In this document: piece after piece, positions 31,710-44,634 of the stretch
Layout of the letters: the number at the start of each line of letters is the position of its first letter
Position numbering within the stretch: the first letter of the stretch is position 1
Source: Sulfurifustis variabilis
GTDB taxonomy: Bacteria > Pseudomonadota > Gammaproteobacteria > Acidiferrobacterales > Sulfurifustaceae
NCBI RefSeq assembly: GCF_002355415.1
Contig: NZ_AP014936.1
Span: 1,240,001-1,304,000 of the forward strand
DNA length: 64,000 nucleotides
Reading direction: 5' to 3'
The notes under the pieces: model-generated
The model's input: the letters and a program-made list of their open reading frames with translations, nothing else
What the model was told of the DNA's origin: nothing
Databases searched by the model: none
Made by a program: the position numbers and the translations under genes

Positions 31710-34208
31710 ATGCCAACGGCATGTGCGCGCGTTCTGCTTGCGTTCGTTTTCTGCGTTTCCGCATTTCCCGGTTTGAGTCACGCGATCGAAGCCTCCGGCT
31801 CCGCGGGTCGAGGAGAGCCGCAGCGTGGCCATCGCTTCCATGAGCAACGCCTGCTCGTCAAGTTCCGCGCCGCGGTGACGCCCGAGCAGGCCGACGCGGC
31901 GGCGAGCGCCGCCGGCGCCGCCGAATCCCGCGCCTTCAGGCGCCCGCGCCGGCTGGCCGCGGCCCCGGTCGACCGGTGGCGGGTGCTACGCCTGCGTTCG
32001 GCGACGGACCTGGCGCGCGTGCGCGCGGCGCTCCTCCGGAACCCGCACGTGGAGCGCGTCGAGTACGACTACCTCGTGAGCGCCGCGCTGACGCCGAACG
32101 ACCCTCGCCTCGGCGAGCTGTGGGGCCTGCACAATATCGGCCAGACCGCCGGCACCGTCGACGGAGACATCGACGCGCCGGAGGCGTGGGACCTGCAGAC
32201 GGGCAGCGAATCGATCGTGGTCGCGGTGATCGACACCGGCGTCGACTACAACCACCCCGACCTCGCCGCCAACATCTGGACGAACCCGGGCGAAATCCCG
32301 GGCAACGGCGTCGACGACGACGGCAACGGCTACGTCGACGACGTCCACGGCTACGACTTTTTCGGCGACGATGCCGATCCCCTCGACGATCACGGACACG
32401 GCACCCACGTGGCCGGGACGATCGCCGCCGTCGGCGACAACGGGGTCGGCGTCGCCGGCGTCAACTGGCGCGCCCGCGTCATGGCCGTGAAGTTCCTGAA
32501 CAGCAGCGGCAGCGGAAGCACGAGCGATGCCATCGGCGGCATCCTCTACGCCGCCGACATGGGCGCCCGGGTGACGAACAACTCCTGGGGCGGCGGGGCG
32601 TTCAGCCAGGCGCTCCAGGACGCGATCGTGACGGCGAACAACGCGGGCATCCTGTTCATCGCCGCCGCCGGCAACTCCGGCCTGAACAACGACGTCTCGC
32701 CGAGTTATCCCGCGAATTACGCGGTCCCGAACGTCGTCGCGGTCGCCGCCACGGATCACAACGACGCGCTCGCCGGCTTCTCCAACTACGGTGCCAACAC
32801 CGTGCATCTCGCCGCGCCCGGCGTCGACATCCTGTCGAGCGTTCCCGCGATCGGCCATCCCTGCTGTTCGGATCCCTCGGGCTACAAGCGGCTGAACGGC
32901 ACGTCCATGGCCACGCCGCACGTGGCCGGCGCCGCCGCGCTGTTGTTCGCGCAGTTTCCCGGCAAGGGACACCTGCAGGTCAGGGATCGCATGCTGGGCG
33001 CGGTGGACGAAAAGGGCACGTTGAACGGCCGGACGATCACCGGCGGCCGACTGAACGTCTTCAATGCCCTCGAGGACGATACGACGGCGCCCGGCGCGGT
33101 CGTCGATCTCGCGACCACCGAAGCCGGCACCGGTTCGGTGCGGTTGAGCTGGACGGCGTCGGGCGACGACGGGTGGCAGGGAAGCGCGGCTGCGTACGAG
33201 CTGCGCTACTCGACCTCACCGATCGACGAAAGCAACTTCCTCTCGGGGCAGCCGGTCCCCGGTACGCCCAAACCGGCCGCCGCCGGTACTCCCGAGTCGT
33301 TCCTGGTGACCGGGCTCGAGGGGTCGACCGGCTACTACTTCGCGCTAAAGGTCATCGACAACGTCGGCAACGCGAGCCCGCTGTCGAACGTCGCGCAGGC
33401 GACCACCCAGCCCGTCGCCGTCCTGTACTCGGACGACATGGAGTCCGGAGCCGGAGACTGGACCGTTGCCGGCAGCGACGGCCTGGGCGGCCCGGCGCTG
33501 TGGCACGTGACCGGTCACCGTTTCAGCTCCCCGAGCCACGCGCTCTACTACGGGCGCGCCGACACGCTCACCTTCAACACCGGAACGCGCAACTACGGTT
33601 CGGTGACCTCGCCGCCGATCGACCTCTCGGCGTCCACCGGCAGCGCTCTGCGCTTCACCCACTACCTCCAGACGGAGAACTTCGCGCCGTTCGACAGTGC
33701 GCGGGTGCAGGTATCGGCCGACGGCGGCGCCACCTGGACGGATCTGTACGTGACGAGCGTCGGCACGAACGGGATGGAGCGGCGCGACCTGGACCTCTCC
33801 GCGTACGACGGCGCCACGATCCGGTTGCGCTTCAGCTTCGATACGGTCGACGCCGCCTTCAACTCGTTCGAGGGCTGGGTCATCGACGACGTCGTGGTGA
33901 CCGGATCGATGCCGCCGCAGGCGCCGGTCGCGGACGCCGGTGCGAACCGGGCCGTACCGCAGCGCACGCTGGTCACGCTGGATGGCAGCGCCTCGTACGA
34001 CCCGGACGGCCAGATCGTGCAATACGCCTGGCAGCAGGTTTACGGCATTCCCGTGACGCTGTGGCTGGCCAATACCGCCAACCCGAAGTTCATCGCGCCC
34101 CGCTACAGGGCGACGGGCCCGAACATCCTCGCCTTCAGGCTGGTCGTCCACGACAACGACGGCCAGCCTTCGCCCGGCGACGTCGTTTACATCGTCGTCA
34201 CGCAGTGA
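31710..34208 (+). CDS. Secreted subtilisin-like serine protease with FnIII and PKD-like domains
   Basis: An 832-residue extracellular peptidase S8. A signal peptide (VLLAFVFCVSAFPGLSHA) and a propeptide of roughly 100 residues precede the catalytic domain. The triad is Asp in AVIDTGVDYNHPDLA (D175), His in DHGHGTHVAGT (H230) and Ser in NGTSMATPHVAGAAALL (S399). A Ca-binding-like DDDGNGYVDDVHGYDFFGDD insert lies between the first two. After the protease come a fibronectin III domain, a jelly-roll domain (GDWTVAGSDGLGGPALWHVT) and a PKD-like C-terminus (VTLDGSASYDPDGQIVQYAW). A nutrient-acquisition role is likely. Confidence 0.9.
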   Translation: MPTACARVLLAFVFCVSAFPGLSHAIEASGSAGRGEPQRGHRFHEQRLLVKFRAAVTPEQADAAASAAGAAESRAFRRPRRLAAAPVDRWRVLRLRSATDLARVRAALLRNPHVERVEYDYLVSAALTPNDPRLGELWGLHNIGQTAGTVDGDIDAPEAWDLQTGSESIVVAVIDTGVDYNHPDLAANIWTNPGEIPGNGVDDDGNGYVDDVHGYDFFGDDADPLDDHGHGTHVAGTIAAVGDNGVGVAGVNWRARVMAVKFLNSSGSGSTSDAIGGILYAADMGARVTNNSWGGGAFSQALQDAIVTANNAGILFIAAAGNSGLNNDVSPSYPANYAVPNVVAVAATDHNDALAGFSNYGANTVHLAAPGVDILSSVPAIGHPCCSDPSGYKRLNGTSMATPHVAGAAALLFAQFPGKGHLQVRDRMLGAVDEKGTLNGRTITGGRLNVFNALEDDTTAPGAVVDLATTEAGTGSVRLSWTASGDDGWQGSAAAYELRYSTSPIDESNFLSGQPVPGTPKPAAAGTPESFLVTGLEGSTGYYFALKVIDNVGNASPLSNVAQATTQPVAVLYSDDMESGAGDWTVAGSDGLGGPALWHVTGHRFSSPSHALYYGRADTLTFNTGTRNYGSVTSPPIDLSASTGSALRFTHYLQTENFAPFDSARVQVSADGGATWTDLYVTSVGTNGMERRDLDLSAYDGATIRLRFSFDTVDAAFNSFEGWVIDDVVVTGSMPPQAPVADAGANRAVPQRTLVTLDGSASYDPDGQIVQYAWQQVYGIPVTLWLANTANPKFIAPRYRATGPNILAFRLVVHDNDGQPSPGDVVYIVVTQ

Positions 34209-34220
34209 CGCCTAAAACCG

Positions 34221-34244
34221 AAAGGCCGGCATAGGCCGGCCTTT
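34221..34244. terminator. Bidirectional hairpin terminator
   Basis: A perfect 10-bp stem AAAGGCCGGC (34221-34230) with GCCGGCCTTT (34235-34244) and loop ATAG. The A- and T-rich stem ends serve both directions. It lies between the convergent protease and metH genes. Confidence 0.85.
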
Positions 34245-34270
34245 CCGTTGCTGCCGCGATACGAGCTCGA

Positions 34271-37996
<3,726 letters not shown>

Positions 37997-38074
37997 GGTG
38001 GTCGTGTCGTTCAAGTGCGTCCGAGTGTACCGAAAAGCGCCGGGCAAATCCCGGCAACGCCGGCGCGGAAAGCA

Positions 38075-38101
38075 CAACGGCCGGGACATGCCCGGCCGTT
38101 G
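38075..38101 (-). terminator. Hairpin terminator downstream of the SOR-like gene
   Basis: A stem of 11 bp (CAACGGCCGGG with CCCGGCCGTTG) and 5-nt loop, 24 bp beyond the stop at 38125. On the minus strand it is followed by TGCTTTCC, a weak T tract. It separates this gene from metH. Confidence 0.75.
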
Positions 38102-38124
38102 GGTACACGCTTGCGAAGTGCGTG

Positions 38125-38586
38125 TTAGCCGTTCGCGGCCTTGGCGTACTTCGCCTTGGCATCCCGGGCGGCCTTGGCCTCCGCCGCGGAATACGCCTTG
38201 CCCGACCACAGCATGGTGTAGGCCAGCTCCTCGTTGCCGTTCTCGCAGAGCTCGAGTACCTGCTTGAAGAGCGGCTGGAAGGTGTCGCTGCGGTGCGAGG
38301 CCTCGTGCTCCTCGAAGCTCCGCCAGAAGGTGACGATCAGGGCCTCCTTGTCCTTGAGCGGGCTCTGTACCGCCTGCCCGACGGTCGACCCTTCGTTGGA
38401 GATGTTGCCGCTGTTCAGCGCGACGAAGCCGCCGATGAAGCCCGTGTCCGAGTGGTACGTCTTGACGTTCTCGCAAAGGACGGCGACGCGCTCCTGGAGA
38501 TCGTCCACCGTGTACTCGGGCCGCAGGATCACGCGGTTGATCGTCACGATGCCATCGCTGGGAAAACCGGGGATTAGGGTGCTCAT
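38125..38586 (-). CDS. Dimeric alpha/beta-barrel protein resembling sulfur oxygenase reductase core
   Basis: A 153-residue protein. Cys38 (VLCENV) precedes [12 protein letters not shown]. The segment [18 protein letters not shown] holds an HEXXH-spaced pair (His94, His98), and Glu119/Glu120 follow. In sulfur oxygenase reductases the active-site Cys, two His and Glu have similar order and spacing (C31, H86, H90, E114). The ordinary antibiotic-monooxygenase-like fold is the conservative call. Length is about half of a true SOR. The C-terminus is Lys/Ala-rich ([20 protein letters not shown]). The start follows GGAG. Confidence 0.6.
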   Translation of the reverse strand: MSTLIPGFPSDGIVTINRVILRPEYTVDDLQERVAVLCENVKTYHSDTGFIGGFVALNSGNISNEGSTVGQAVQSPLKDKEALIVTFWRSFEEHEASHRSDTFQPLFKQVLELCENGNEELAYTMLWSGKAYSAAEAKAARDAKAKYAKAANG

Positions 38587-38781
38587 GGATGCCTCCGCGT
38601 CTAAGTCGCTGTTTCGATAAATCCCTTAAGTTCGAAGGGGATAGTGCATTAGTAAAAAATTATATGCTCATAGAATGAGAACACAATACCCGACTGCACG
38701 AATCAGGTATATGGGTCCGTTAGAAGGGGTTTAAAGCAAGAGCCGGGCCAAGCGGCTTTTACCCGGAAAGGCAGCGAGGGT
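38587..38781. other. AT-rich promoter region
   Basis: A 195-bp spacer between two minus-strand genes. It is much AT-richer than its surroundings (TAGTAAAAAATTATATGCTC). It most likely carries the promoter of the SOR-like gene and the terminator of the ATP-grasp gene (AGCCGGGCCAAGCGGCTTTT region). No ORF is seen. Confidence 0.45.
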
Positions 38782-39807
38782 TCATTCCGGCTCGGCGAGC
38801 CGCTGACTGGCGAGACCCAGGCCGAGGATGCGCTGGATGAGCTGTTCGTACGTCATCCCGGCCCGGATGGCGGACTCGGCGCACTCGTCGTCGGTCGCGA
38901 TCGCCGGGTTCGGGTTGGCCTCGATGATGTAGATGCGGTCTTCGGCGGTGAGCCGGAGGTCGAACCGCGCATAGCCGGTCAGGTCGAGGATCCGGTAGGC
39001 GCGCTTGCAGAGCCGGGCGATGCGTTCGGTCATGCCGTTCGGCAGGTTCCGCGCGAACTGGTAGCCGATACCCCATCGGGCACGGTACTCGTCGTCCCAC
39101 TTCACCTTATACGTCGCCATGCGCGGCCCGTCGGCGACCTTGTCGAACACGAGCTCGCGGATGGGCAGCACCTCGAGACGCGCGTTGCCGAGGACGGTGA
39201 CGTAAAGCTCCCGCCCGTCGATGTACTGTTCGGCGATCACCGCGCCGCGCGTGCGCTGGTGCAGCAGGTGCACCCGCTCCTTGAGCTGCGCCTCGTTCTC
39301 GACGTAGGAGGCCTGCGCGATCCCGACCGACCCTTCCTCGATCGCCGATTTGACGATCATGGGGAAGGGCAGCCGCGGCAGTCGGCCGAGCTTGCGGTTC
39401 GGCGGGAACTCCATGAATTCCGGCACCGCGATCCGGTGGTAGGACAGCAGCTTCTTCGAGAGCCCCTTGTCGCGACCGAGCAGAAGCCCGCGCGGGTTGC
39501 AGCCGGTATAGGGCAGGTTGAGCATCTCGAGGTAGCTCACGACGTAGTAATCGAGCGCGCTGTTGCCGGCGAAGTCCTCCAGCAGGTTGAAGGCGATGTG
39601 CGGCTTCCACTCCTCGACCGTCTTGCGGATCGGCGCGAGATCGTCATACACGCCGACCACCTGCACCTCGTGCCCGAGCGCGAGCAGCGCCTGCTTCACG
39701 TCGAACTCGGTGCGGTACTTGGCGATGCGGGGATCGTTGCGGGCCTTGAGATCGTCCGGCGGCACCAGCGTGTAGTGCACCAGCATCAGCACGCGCAGCT
39801 TTTTCAT
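38782..39807 (-). CDS. ATP-grasp enzyme, D-Ala-D-Ala ligase-like
   Basis: A 341-residue ATP-grasp protein. The N-terminus (LRVLMLVHYTLVPPDDL) is Rossmann-like. ATP-site motifs include PFPMIVKSAIEEGSVGIAQA, AVIAEQYIDGRELYVTVLGN, and the Mg-binding RFDLRLTAEDRIYIIEANPN followed by PAIATDD. It forms carboxylate-amine bonds in its family. The substrate is unknown and true D-Ala ligase activity is unlikely. The ATG overlaps the stop of the metallopeptidase gene (ATGA), so the two are co-translated. Confidence 0.85.
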   Translation of the reverse strand: MKKLRVLMLVHYTLVPPDDLKARNDPRIAKYRTEFDVKQALLALGHEVQVVGVYDDLAPIRKTVEEWKPHIAFNLLEDFAGNSALDYYVVSYLEMLNLPYTGCNPRGLLLGRDKGLSKKLLSYHRIAVPEFMEFPPNRKLGRLPRLPFPMIVKSAIEEGSVGIAQASYVENEAQLKERVHLLHQRTRGAVIAEQYIDGRELYVTVLGNARLEVLPIRELVFDKVADGPRMATYKVKWDDEYRARWGIGYQFARNLPNGMTERIARLCKRAYRILDLTGYARFDLRLTAEDRIYIIEANPNPAIATDDECAESAIRAGMTYEQLIQRILGLGLASQRLAEPE

Positions 39808-41342
39808 AACGAGACCCGGAAGCCCCCCGTGTGCAGCTTGTTCATGACGATGGTGGTGAGGCAGGCCGAGACTTCCGGCCGCATCTCGCTCTCCTCCCGC
39901 GGCACGCGCAGCCTCAGCGCGTCGCAGCGCTCGATCATGGCCTTGAGCACCTCGTTGATGCGGTAATGGTATTCGGAGGTCCAGCGCGTGACCACGTCCA
40001 GGATCTCGCGGCGGTGCCGCCGCAGGTAGTGCGACGCGGCCTCCTTGTGCCTGTGCTCTTCGGCGTCGGAGAAGAGGCGCCGGAGATCCCGGTCGAGAAA
40101 TTCCGGCTGATCGCGTCCGTAGCGCTTTTGCTTGTCCGCGTAGTACGCGCGGAGCGTCATCGTGAGTGAGCGCAGCGGCAGGATCTCGTTGCGGTTGCGC
40201 AGGCGCGGACGCCGGCCGCGGATCTCGCGCATCAGGCGGTCGACGTACTCGAGCTTCTTGAGCGCGGGCCAGCCCTTGTAGCGTCGGCGCCAGTCGGAGC
40301 CGGGCTTGAGCCACACGGCGAACGTCTCCGCCCAGTCCTCGTGCGGGTGCGCCTGTGCGTACCAGTTCTCCAAATGGATCACGTAGCGCTTGCTGTACGG
40401 ACGCGGCAGATAGGTGTCGGGGTACTTGATGCTCGACCTGCCGAAGTGGCGCTGCCAGTCGCGCCGGCGGTTCAGCTGGTAGGCGTTGAGCAGCGCGTGC
40501 CCGGCCTCGTGTCGCAGGAGCATCAGGCATTCGGCTCGGCTGCCGCCGTCGATCGCCACCATCTGCTCGCGCTCGAGGCGTTTCAGGCGCGGATGCGCGA
40601 GGTAGAACGGAATGGCGATGCCCGGGACGCCGTCGGGGCTGAACCATTCGTCGGACAGCCAGAAGTGCGGCCGGAAGAACTCGAACTCGCGGCGCTTGAG
40701 CTCGCGGTAGAGCGCGCGGATGTGGCCGGCGAGCTCGGTGCCTTCGATCTTGAGCGGCAGATCGGCGATGCGGAGGTCGAAGAGCTTTTCGGTCGGCAGG
40801 TCGTACCACCGGCGGGGAGCGCGGCGGATCACCGTGCGGCTGCGAACCCGCCGACGGCGCGATGTTCTCTTTCTGATCTTCCTTGCGCGACCGCGTGCCG
40901 GCACCCGGAGGCGCCGCCGGCCCGATGTCTTCTGCCGTTTCCGGCGCTTCGCTTTTGTCTTCGAGCGCCCGCGCGCGCCGCGGGCGCGTACCGGGCGGCG
41001 CTTGCGCGACGTCTTCTTTCGAGTCCGGCGCCTGGTTTTTTTCTTCGGGCGGCGGCTTCGGAGACGCGAACGGGAGTGCCGCCTGCGCGATCTCTTTCGG
41101 GTCGTCCGCTTCTTTCCCTTCCGGAGACGCCGGGCCTTGCGAGCCGCCTGCTTCCGGGTGCGACTGCTCTTTCTCTTTGCGCGGCGGCCTCCGGTGCGTG
41201 CGCGGCGGCGATTCCGCGATGCGCTTTTCCGTGGCCGGCGCTTCGCTTTCCCCGCCGCGCGGCGGCGCGCGCCCCGAACCCCGGCCGGGCGGCGCTTGAG
41301 TGCGGATTTCTTTCGATTGCGGCGTTTTGTTTTTCTTTTCAC
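39804..41342 (-). CDS. Putative zinc metallopeptidase (Mx-type) with Arg/Lys-rich N-terminal extension
   Basis: A 512-residue protein from GTG 41340-41342, 17 bp after the TraB-like gene. Residues 1-178 are almost only Arg, Lys, Ser, Thr, Ala and Gly (RRKRQKTSGRRRLRVPARGR). This is a histone-like, probably disordered, polycation. The conserved domain starts at RRWYDLP. It has SDEWFSPDGVPGIAIPFYLA, the zinc motif HEAGH (278-282) and HPHEDWAETFAVWLKPGSDW with a likely third Glu ligand. It is translationally coupled to an ATP-grasp gene. The real start could be further in, which would shorten the extension. Confidence 0.75.
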   Translation of the reverse strand: MKRKTKRRNRKKSALKRRPAGVRGARRRAAGKAKRRPRKSASRNRRRARTGGRRAKRKSSRTRKQAARKARRLRKGKKRTTRKRSRRRHSRSRLRSRRPKKKTRRRTRKKTSRKRRPVRARGARGRSKTKAKRRKRQKTSGRRRLRVPARGRARKIRKRTSRRRRVRSRTVIRRAPRRWYDLPTEKLFDLRIADLPLKIEGTELAGHIRALYRELKRREFEFFRPHFWLSDEWFSPDGVPGIAIPFYLAHPRLKRLEREQMVAIDGGSRAECLMLLRHEAGHALLNAYQLNRRRDWQRHFGRSSIKYPDTYLPRPYSKRYVIHLENWYAQAHPHEDWAETFAVWLKPGSDWRRRYKGWPALKKLEYVDRLMREIRGRRPRLRNRNEILPLRSLTMTLRAYYADKQKRYGRDQPEFLDRDLRRLFSDAEEHRHKEAASHYLRRHRREILDVVTRWTSEYHYRINEVLKAMIERCDALRLRVPREESEMRPEVSACLTTIVMNKLHTGGFRVSL

Positions 41343-41359
41343 TCGGCGCCCGGGTCGTG

Positions 41360-42280
41360 TCAGTAGACGGCGGTCAGCCGGTAGCCCCGGCGGGCGAGGA
41401 GGGCGAGCAGCCCGTCGGGGCCGGGAAGGTGCGCGGCGCCCACGGCGATGAAGGCGTTTCCTTCGGCGAGTCGCGCCTCCATGCGCTCGGCCATCCGGCG
41501 GTTGCGGTCGTCGAGCAGGCGCTGCATGAGGGTATTGTAAAGGCGGGCATCCTCGGGCCGATACTTCTCCACGGTCGCCATCAGCTGGCCCAGGTCTCGG
41601 GCGAGCCAGGCCCGCGTGAGCGCCTCGAGCTGGGCCTCGGCCTCCCGTTGGGCCTTGACGGTCTCGCGCAGCAGGGTGACCTGGTCCTCGGTCGCCAGCT
41701 CGTCGAAAACGGCGAGCTGTTCCTGCATGCTCTCCAGGCCGTGCACCGGCTTGCCCGCGAGGGTGGCCTGGAGCTGAAGGGACAGGTCGAGGAACATGCC
41801 GCCCCGGTTCGGCGGGGCGGACAGGGTCATCAGGACCACCCAGGGTTTCTGCTTCTCGAGCCCCTGCTCGGGCAGTCCGCGGGCCGCGAGGGCCTCGCGG
41901 ATCTCGCCGTAGAGCGCGTCGCCGGTGATCTGCCGCAGGGTCTGCCCTTCGCCGAGAAACATCGTCTCTGCCATGGCGACGAGCGCCGATCCGTCGGTCA
42001 CCATCTCCATGGTGAAGCTCCCGGAGCGGTCGAAGGCCTGTTTCACGGGCGCGGGCAGTGAGACGACCCGCGGGTCGCTGCTGTGGATGGTGCCGAAAAG
42101 GTGGCTCGGCGGTCGCCCTGGCGATTCGATGCGCCAGAGGAGGCCGCGCGTGTATCGGCTCCCGTCGTCGTGCGCCGCCACGGCGGGCGCGCTGTCCGCA
42201 AGAGCGGGAAAAGCGATCCACCCGGCGATCAGGGTCAGGACGATCAGCAGCGGGTGGGGCGATTTCGGTCTGGCGCGCAT
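41360..42280 (-). CDS. TraB/GumN family protein
   Basis: A 306-residue exported protein of the TraB/GumN (tiki-like) family, possible metal-dependent proteases. A signal peptide (LLIVLTLIAGWIAFPALADS) precedes LLWRIESPGRPPSHLFGTIH, with the first GX2H motif, and the late AFIAVGAAHLPGPDGLLALL with the second. The middle is helical. It is the first gene of a minus-strand group with the metallopeptidase and ATP-grasp gene 17 bp apart. Confidence 0.88.
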   Translation of the reverse strand: MRARPKSPHPLLIVLTLIAGWIAFPALADSAPAVAAHDDGSRYTRGLLWRIESPGRPPSHLFGTIHSSDPRVVSLPAPVKQAFDRSGSFTMEMVTDGSALVAMAETMFLGEGQTLRQITGDALYGEIREALAARGLPEQGLEKQKPWVVLMTLSAPPNRGGMFLDLSLQLQATLAGKPVHGLESMQEQLAVFDELATEDQVTLLRETVKAQREAEAQLEALTRAWLARDLGQLMATVEKYRPEDARLYNTLMQRLLDDRNRRMAERMEARLAEGNAFIAVGAAHLPGPDGLLALLARRGYRLTAVY

Positions 42281-42330
42281 GGCGGGCCTCTACGGGGATC
42301 CTTTACGATTATAGGAAGCGGAGCGAATCC

Positions 42331-43164
42331 ATGCGGCCGGAAAGAAAAAGAACACGAAATGCTCTGCTGGCCATGGCTGCCGTGCTCCCCCTTTACGCGG
42401 AAGCGGCCGAGCGTCCCCTGTGGGAGATCGGCGCCGGCGCCGGCGTGCTCAGTATTCCCGACTACCGGGGCGCGGACGAGCGCACGACCTACCTCCTGCC
42501 GCTTCCGTACCTGCAATACCGCGGCGAGTACTTGCGCATCGACCGGGAGGGGGTGCAGGGACTGCTGTTCCGCACGGATCGGCTTCGCCTGAAGCTCAGC
42601 GTCGCCGCCGCGCCGCCGGCGAAGAGCGGGAACGGCGCGCGCGACGGGATGCCGGACCTCGATCCCGCCTTCGAGATCGGTCCCGCGCTGGAGGTCAAGC
42701 TGTTCGAGAACGATGCCCGCGATACCGCGCTCACGCTGAACTTCCCGTTGCGCGCGGTGCTCGTGACGGACCTGAGCCACGTGGACGGCGCGGGCTGGGT
42801 ATTCTCGCCGTATCTCCAATACGAGACGCCGGTCGGTCGGGACTGGTCGCTCGATGTCTCGTTCGGCCCCATGCTCGCGAGCGAGGCCTACCACGACTAC
42901 TACTACGAGGTCGCGCCGGAGTTCGCCACGCCGCAGCGCCGGGTCTACGACGCCGACGCCGGCTACAGCGGCAGCCGCGTTACCGTTTCGCTCTCGAAGC
43001 GCTTCCCGCGTTTCTGGGTCGGGGCGTTCGCGAGGTATGATAATCTTTCAGGCGCGACGTTCGCCGACAGCCCGCTGGTTCGTACCGAACATGCGTTCAT
43101 GGCGGGTGTCGGCGTGGCCTGGATCCTCGCCCAGTCGGAAGCCACCGTAGAATCACGACGCTGA
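42331..43164 (+). CDS. mipA: MipA/OmpV family outer membrane protein
   Basis: A 277-residue beta-barrel of the MipA/OmpV type. A signal sequence (TRNALLAMAAVLPLYAEA) is followed by alternating strands. Recognisable features are GAGAGVLSIPDYRGADERTT, LLPLPYLQYRGEYLRIDREG and the C-terminal strand AFMAGVGVAWIL. Homologues interact with murein hydrolases or respond to stress and antibiotics. It is divergent from the TraB-like gene across 50 bp. Confidence 0.85.
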   Translation: MRPERKRTRNALLAMAAVLPLYAEAAERPLWEIGAGAGVLSIPDYRGADERTTYLLPLPYLQYRGEYLRIDREGVQGLLFRTDRLRLKLSVAAAPPAKSGNGARDGMPDLDPAFEIGPALEVKLFENDARDTALTLNFPLRAVLVTDLSHVDGAGWVFSPYLQYETPVGRDWSLDVSFGPMLASEAYHDYYYEVAPEFATPQRRVYDADAGYSGSRVTVSLSKRFPRFWVGAFARYDNLSGATFADSPLVRTEHAFMAGVGVAWILAQSEATVESRR

Positions 43165-43181
43165 CTCGAGCACGAGATGAC

Positions 43182-43499
43182 ATGATGTATGCCCCGACCT
43201 CGGTCGATGAGTGCCTCGACCTGATCGATCAGGCGATCTTCGAGATCGACGACGTGCCGATGTGCGCCGCCGACGAAGGCGACGAGGACTGGGAATTCTC
43301 CGATCTCCTGCCGCTGTACCAGCAACTCGTCGGCGAGCTCGAGCGCCTGCACGAGGCGGTGCGAAGCGGTCAGCACGCGTATGCGACGGGCGCCGATCTG
43401 CCGTTCATGGCCGTCGTGCGACGCCACCGGGAGCGCATCCCGTTCAGCAACCTCTTCGAGGCGCTGAACCGCACGCACCTCTCGCGCATCAGGGAGTAG
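43182..43499 (+). CDS. Small protein upstream of aroC
   Basis: A 105-residue acidic, helical protein ([40 protein letters not shown]). I do not recognise a domain. Its stop is 2 bp before the aroC GTG, so they are co-transcribed and coupled. Confidence 0.7.
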   Translation: MMYAPTSVDECLDLIDQAIFEIDDVPMCAADEGDEDWEFSDLLPLYQQLVGELERLHEAVRSGQHAYATGADLPFMAVVRRHRERIPFSNLFEALNRTHLSRIRE

Positions 43500-43501
43500 C
43501 G

Positions 43502-44611
43502 GTGTCCGGCAACACCATCGGCAGGCTCTACACGGTCACGAGCTGCGGCGAGAGCCACGGGCCGGCGTACGCCTGCATCGTCGACGGCTGTCCGCCCGGC
43601 ATGGCGCTGTCCGCGGCCGACATCCAGCCCGAGCTCGACCGGCGCAAGCCCGGCAAATCGCGCCACGTCACGCAGCGGCGCGAGGCGGATGAGGTCGAGA
43701 TCCTGTCCGGCGTATTCGAAGGCCGCACCACCGGGACACCGATAGGGCTCCTCATCCGGAACACCGACCAGCGCTCGCACGACTACTCGAAGATCATGGA
43801 CCGGTTCCGCCCGGGCCACGCCGATTACACGTACCAGCAGAAGTACGGGCTGCGCGACTACCGCGGCGGCGGGCGGGCGTCCGCGCGCGAGACGACCTTG
43901 CGGGTCGCTGCCGGGGCGATCGCCAAGAAGTACCTGCGCGAGCGCTACGGCGTCGCGATCCGCGGCTACCTCGCCCAGCTCGGGCCGATTCCGCTCACGC
44001 TCAGGGACTGGGACGAAGTGGAGCGCAACGCGTTCTTCTGCCCGGACCCGTCGAAGGTGGCGGAGCTCGAGAGCTACATGGACGCGCTCCGCAAGGAAGG
44101 CAACTCCGTCGGCGCGCGCGTCAACGTGGTCGCCTCCAACGTGCCGGTCGGACTCGGCGAGCCGGTGTACGACCGCCTGGATGCCGATATCGCTTTCGCC
44201 ATGATGAGCATCAACGCGGTCAAGGGCGTCGAGATCGGCGCCGGCTTCGCGGCCGTGGCGCAGAAGGGCACCGAGCACCGCGACGAGATCACGCCGGAAG
44301 GGTTTCTCAGCAATCACGCGGGCGGCATCCTCGGCGGCATCTCGACCGGACAGGATGTCGTCGTCTCGATCGCGCTGAAGCCCACCTCGAGCATCCGCCT
44401 GCCCGGGCGCACGATCGACACGGCGGGCGCGCCGGTCGAGGTGGTGACGACCGGCCGCCACGACCCCTGCGTCGGTATCCGCGCGACGCCCATCGCGGAG
44501 GCGATGCTCGCGATCGTCCTCATGGACCACGTGCTGCGCCACCGCGCGCAGAACCTCGACGTCACATCGCCCACGCCCGCCGTCCCCGGCCGCGCGCCGG
44601 ATTCGCGCTGA
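43502..44611 (+). CDS. aroC: Chorismate synthase
   Basis: A 369-residue enzyme making chorismate from EPSP with reduced FMN. It has [20 protein letters not shown] at the N-terminus, [40 protein letters not shown], and the [20 protein letters not shown] and RHDPCVGIR signatures. The start is GTG immediately after the small upstream gene. Normal length. Confidence 0.96.
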   Translation: MSGNTIGRLYTVTSCGESHGPAYACIVDGCPPGMALSAADIQPELDRRKPGKSRHVTQRREADEVEILSGVFEGRTTGTPIGLLIRNTDQRSHDYSKIMDRFRPGHADYTYQQKYGLRDYRGGGRASARETTLRVAAGAIAKKYLRERYGVAIRGYLAQLGPIPLTLRDWDEVERNAFFCPDPSKVAELESYMDALRKEGNSVGARVNVVASNVPVGLGEPVYDRLDADIAFAMMSINAVKGVEIGAGFAAVAQKGTEHRDEITPEGFLSNHAGGILGGISTGQDVVVSIALKPTSSIRLPGRTIDTAGAPVEVVTTGRHDPCVGIRATPIAEAMLAIVLMDHVLRHRAQNLDVTSPTPAVPGRAPDSR

Positions 44612-44634
44612 GCCCGCCGGCTGTCAAAAGCCCG

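Noticed and set aside
37997-38074. Possible SAH or cobalamin riboswitch upstream of metH.
   Set aside because: No conserved core could be recognised; the structures seen are explained by a terminator hairpin and GC-rich repeats.
40341-41366. Long plus-strand ORFs opposite the Arg/Lys-rich region.
   Set aside because: They are mirror frames of a GC-rich coding strand, with no ribosome binding site and no recognisable motif.
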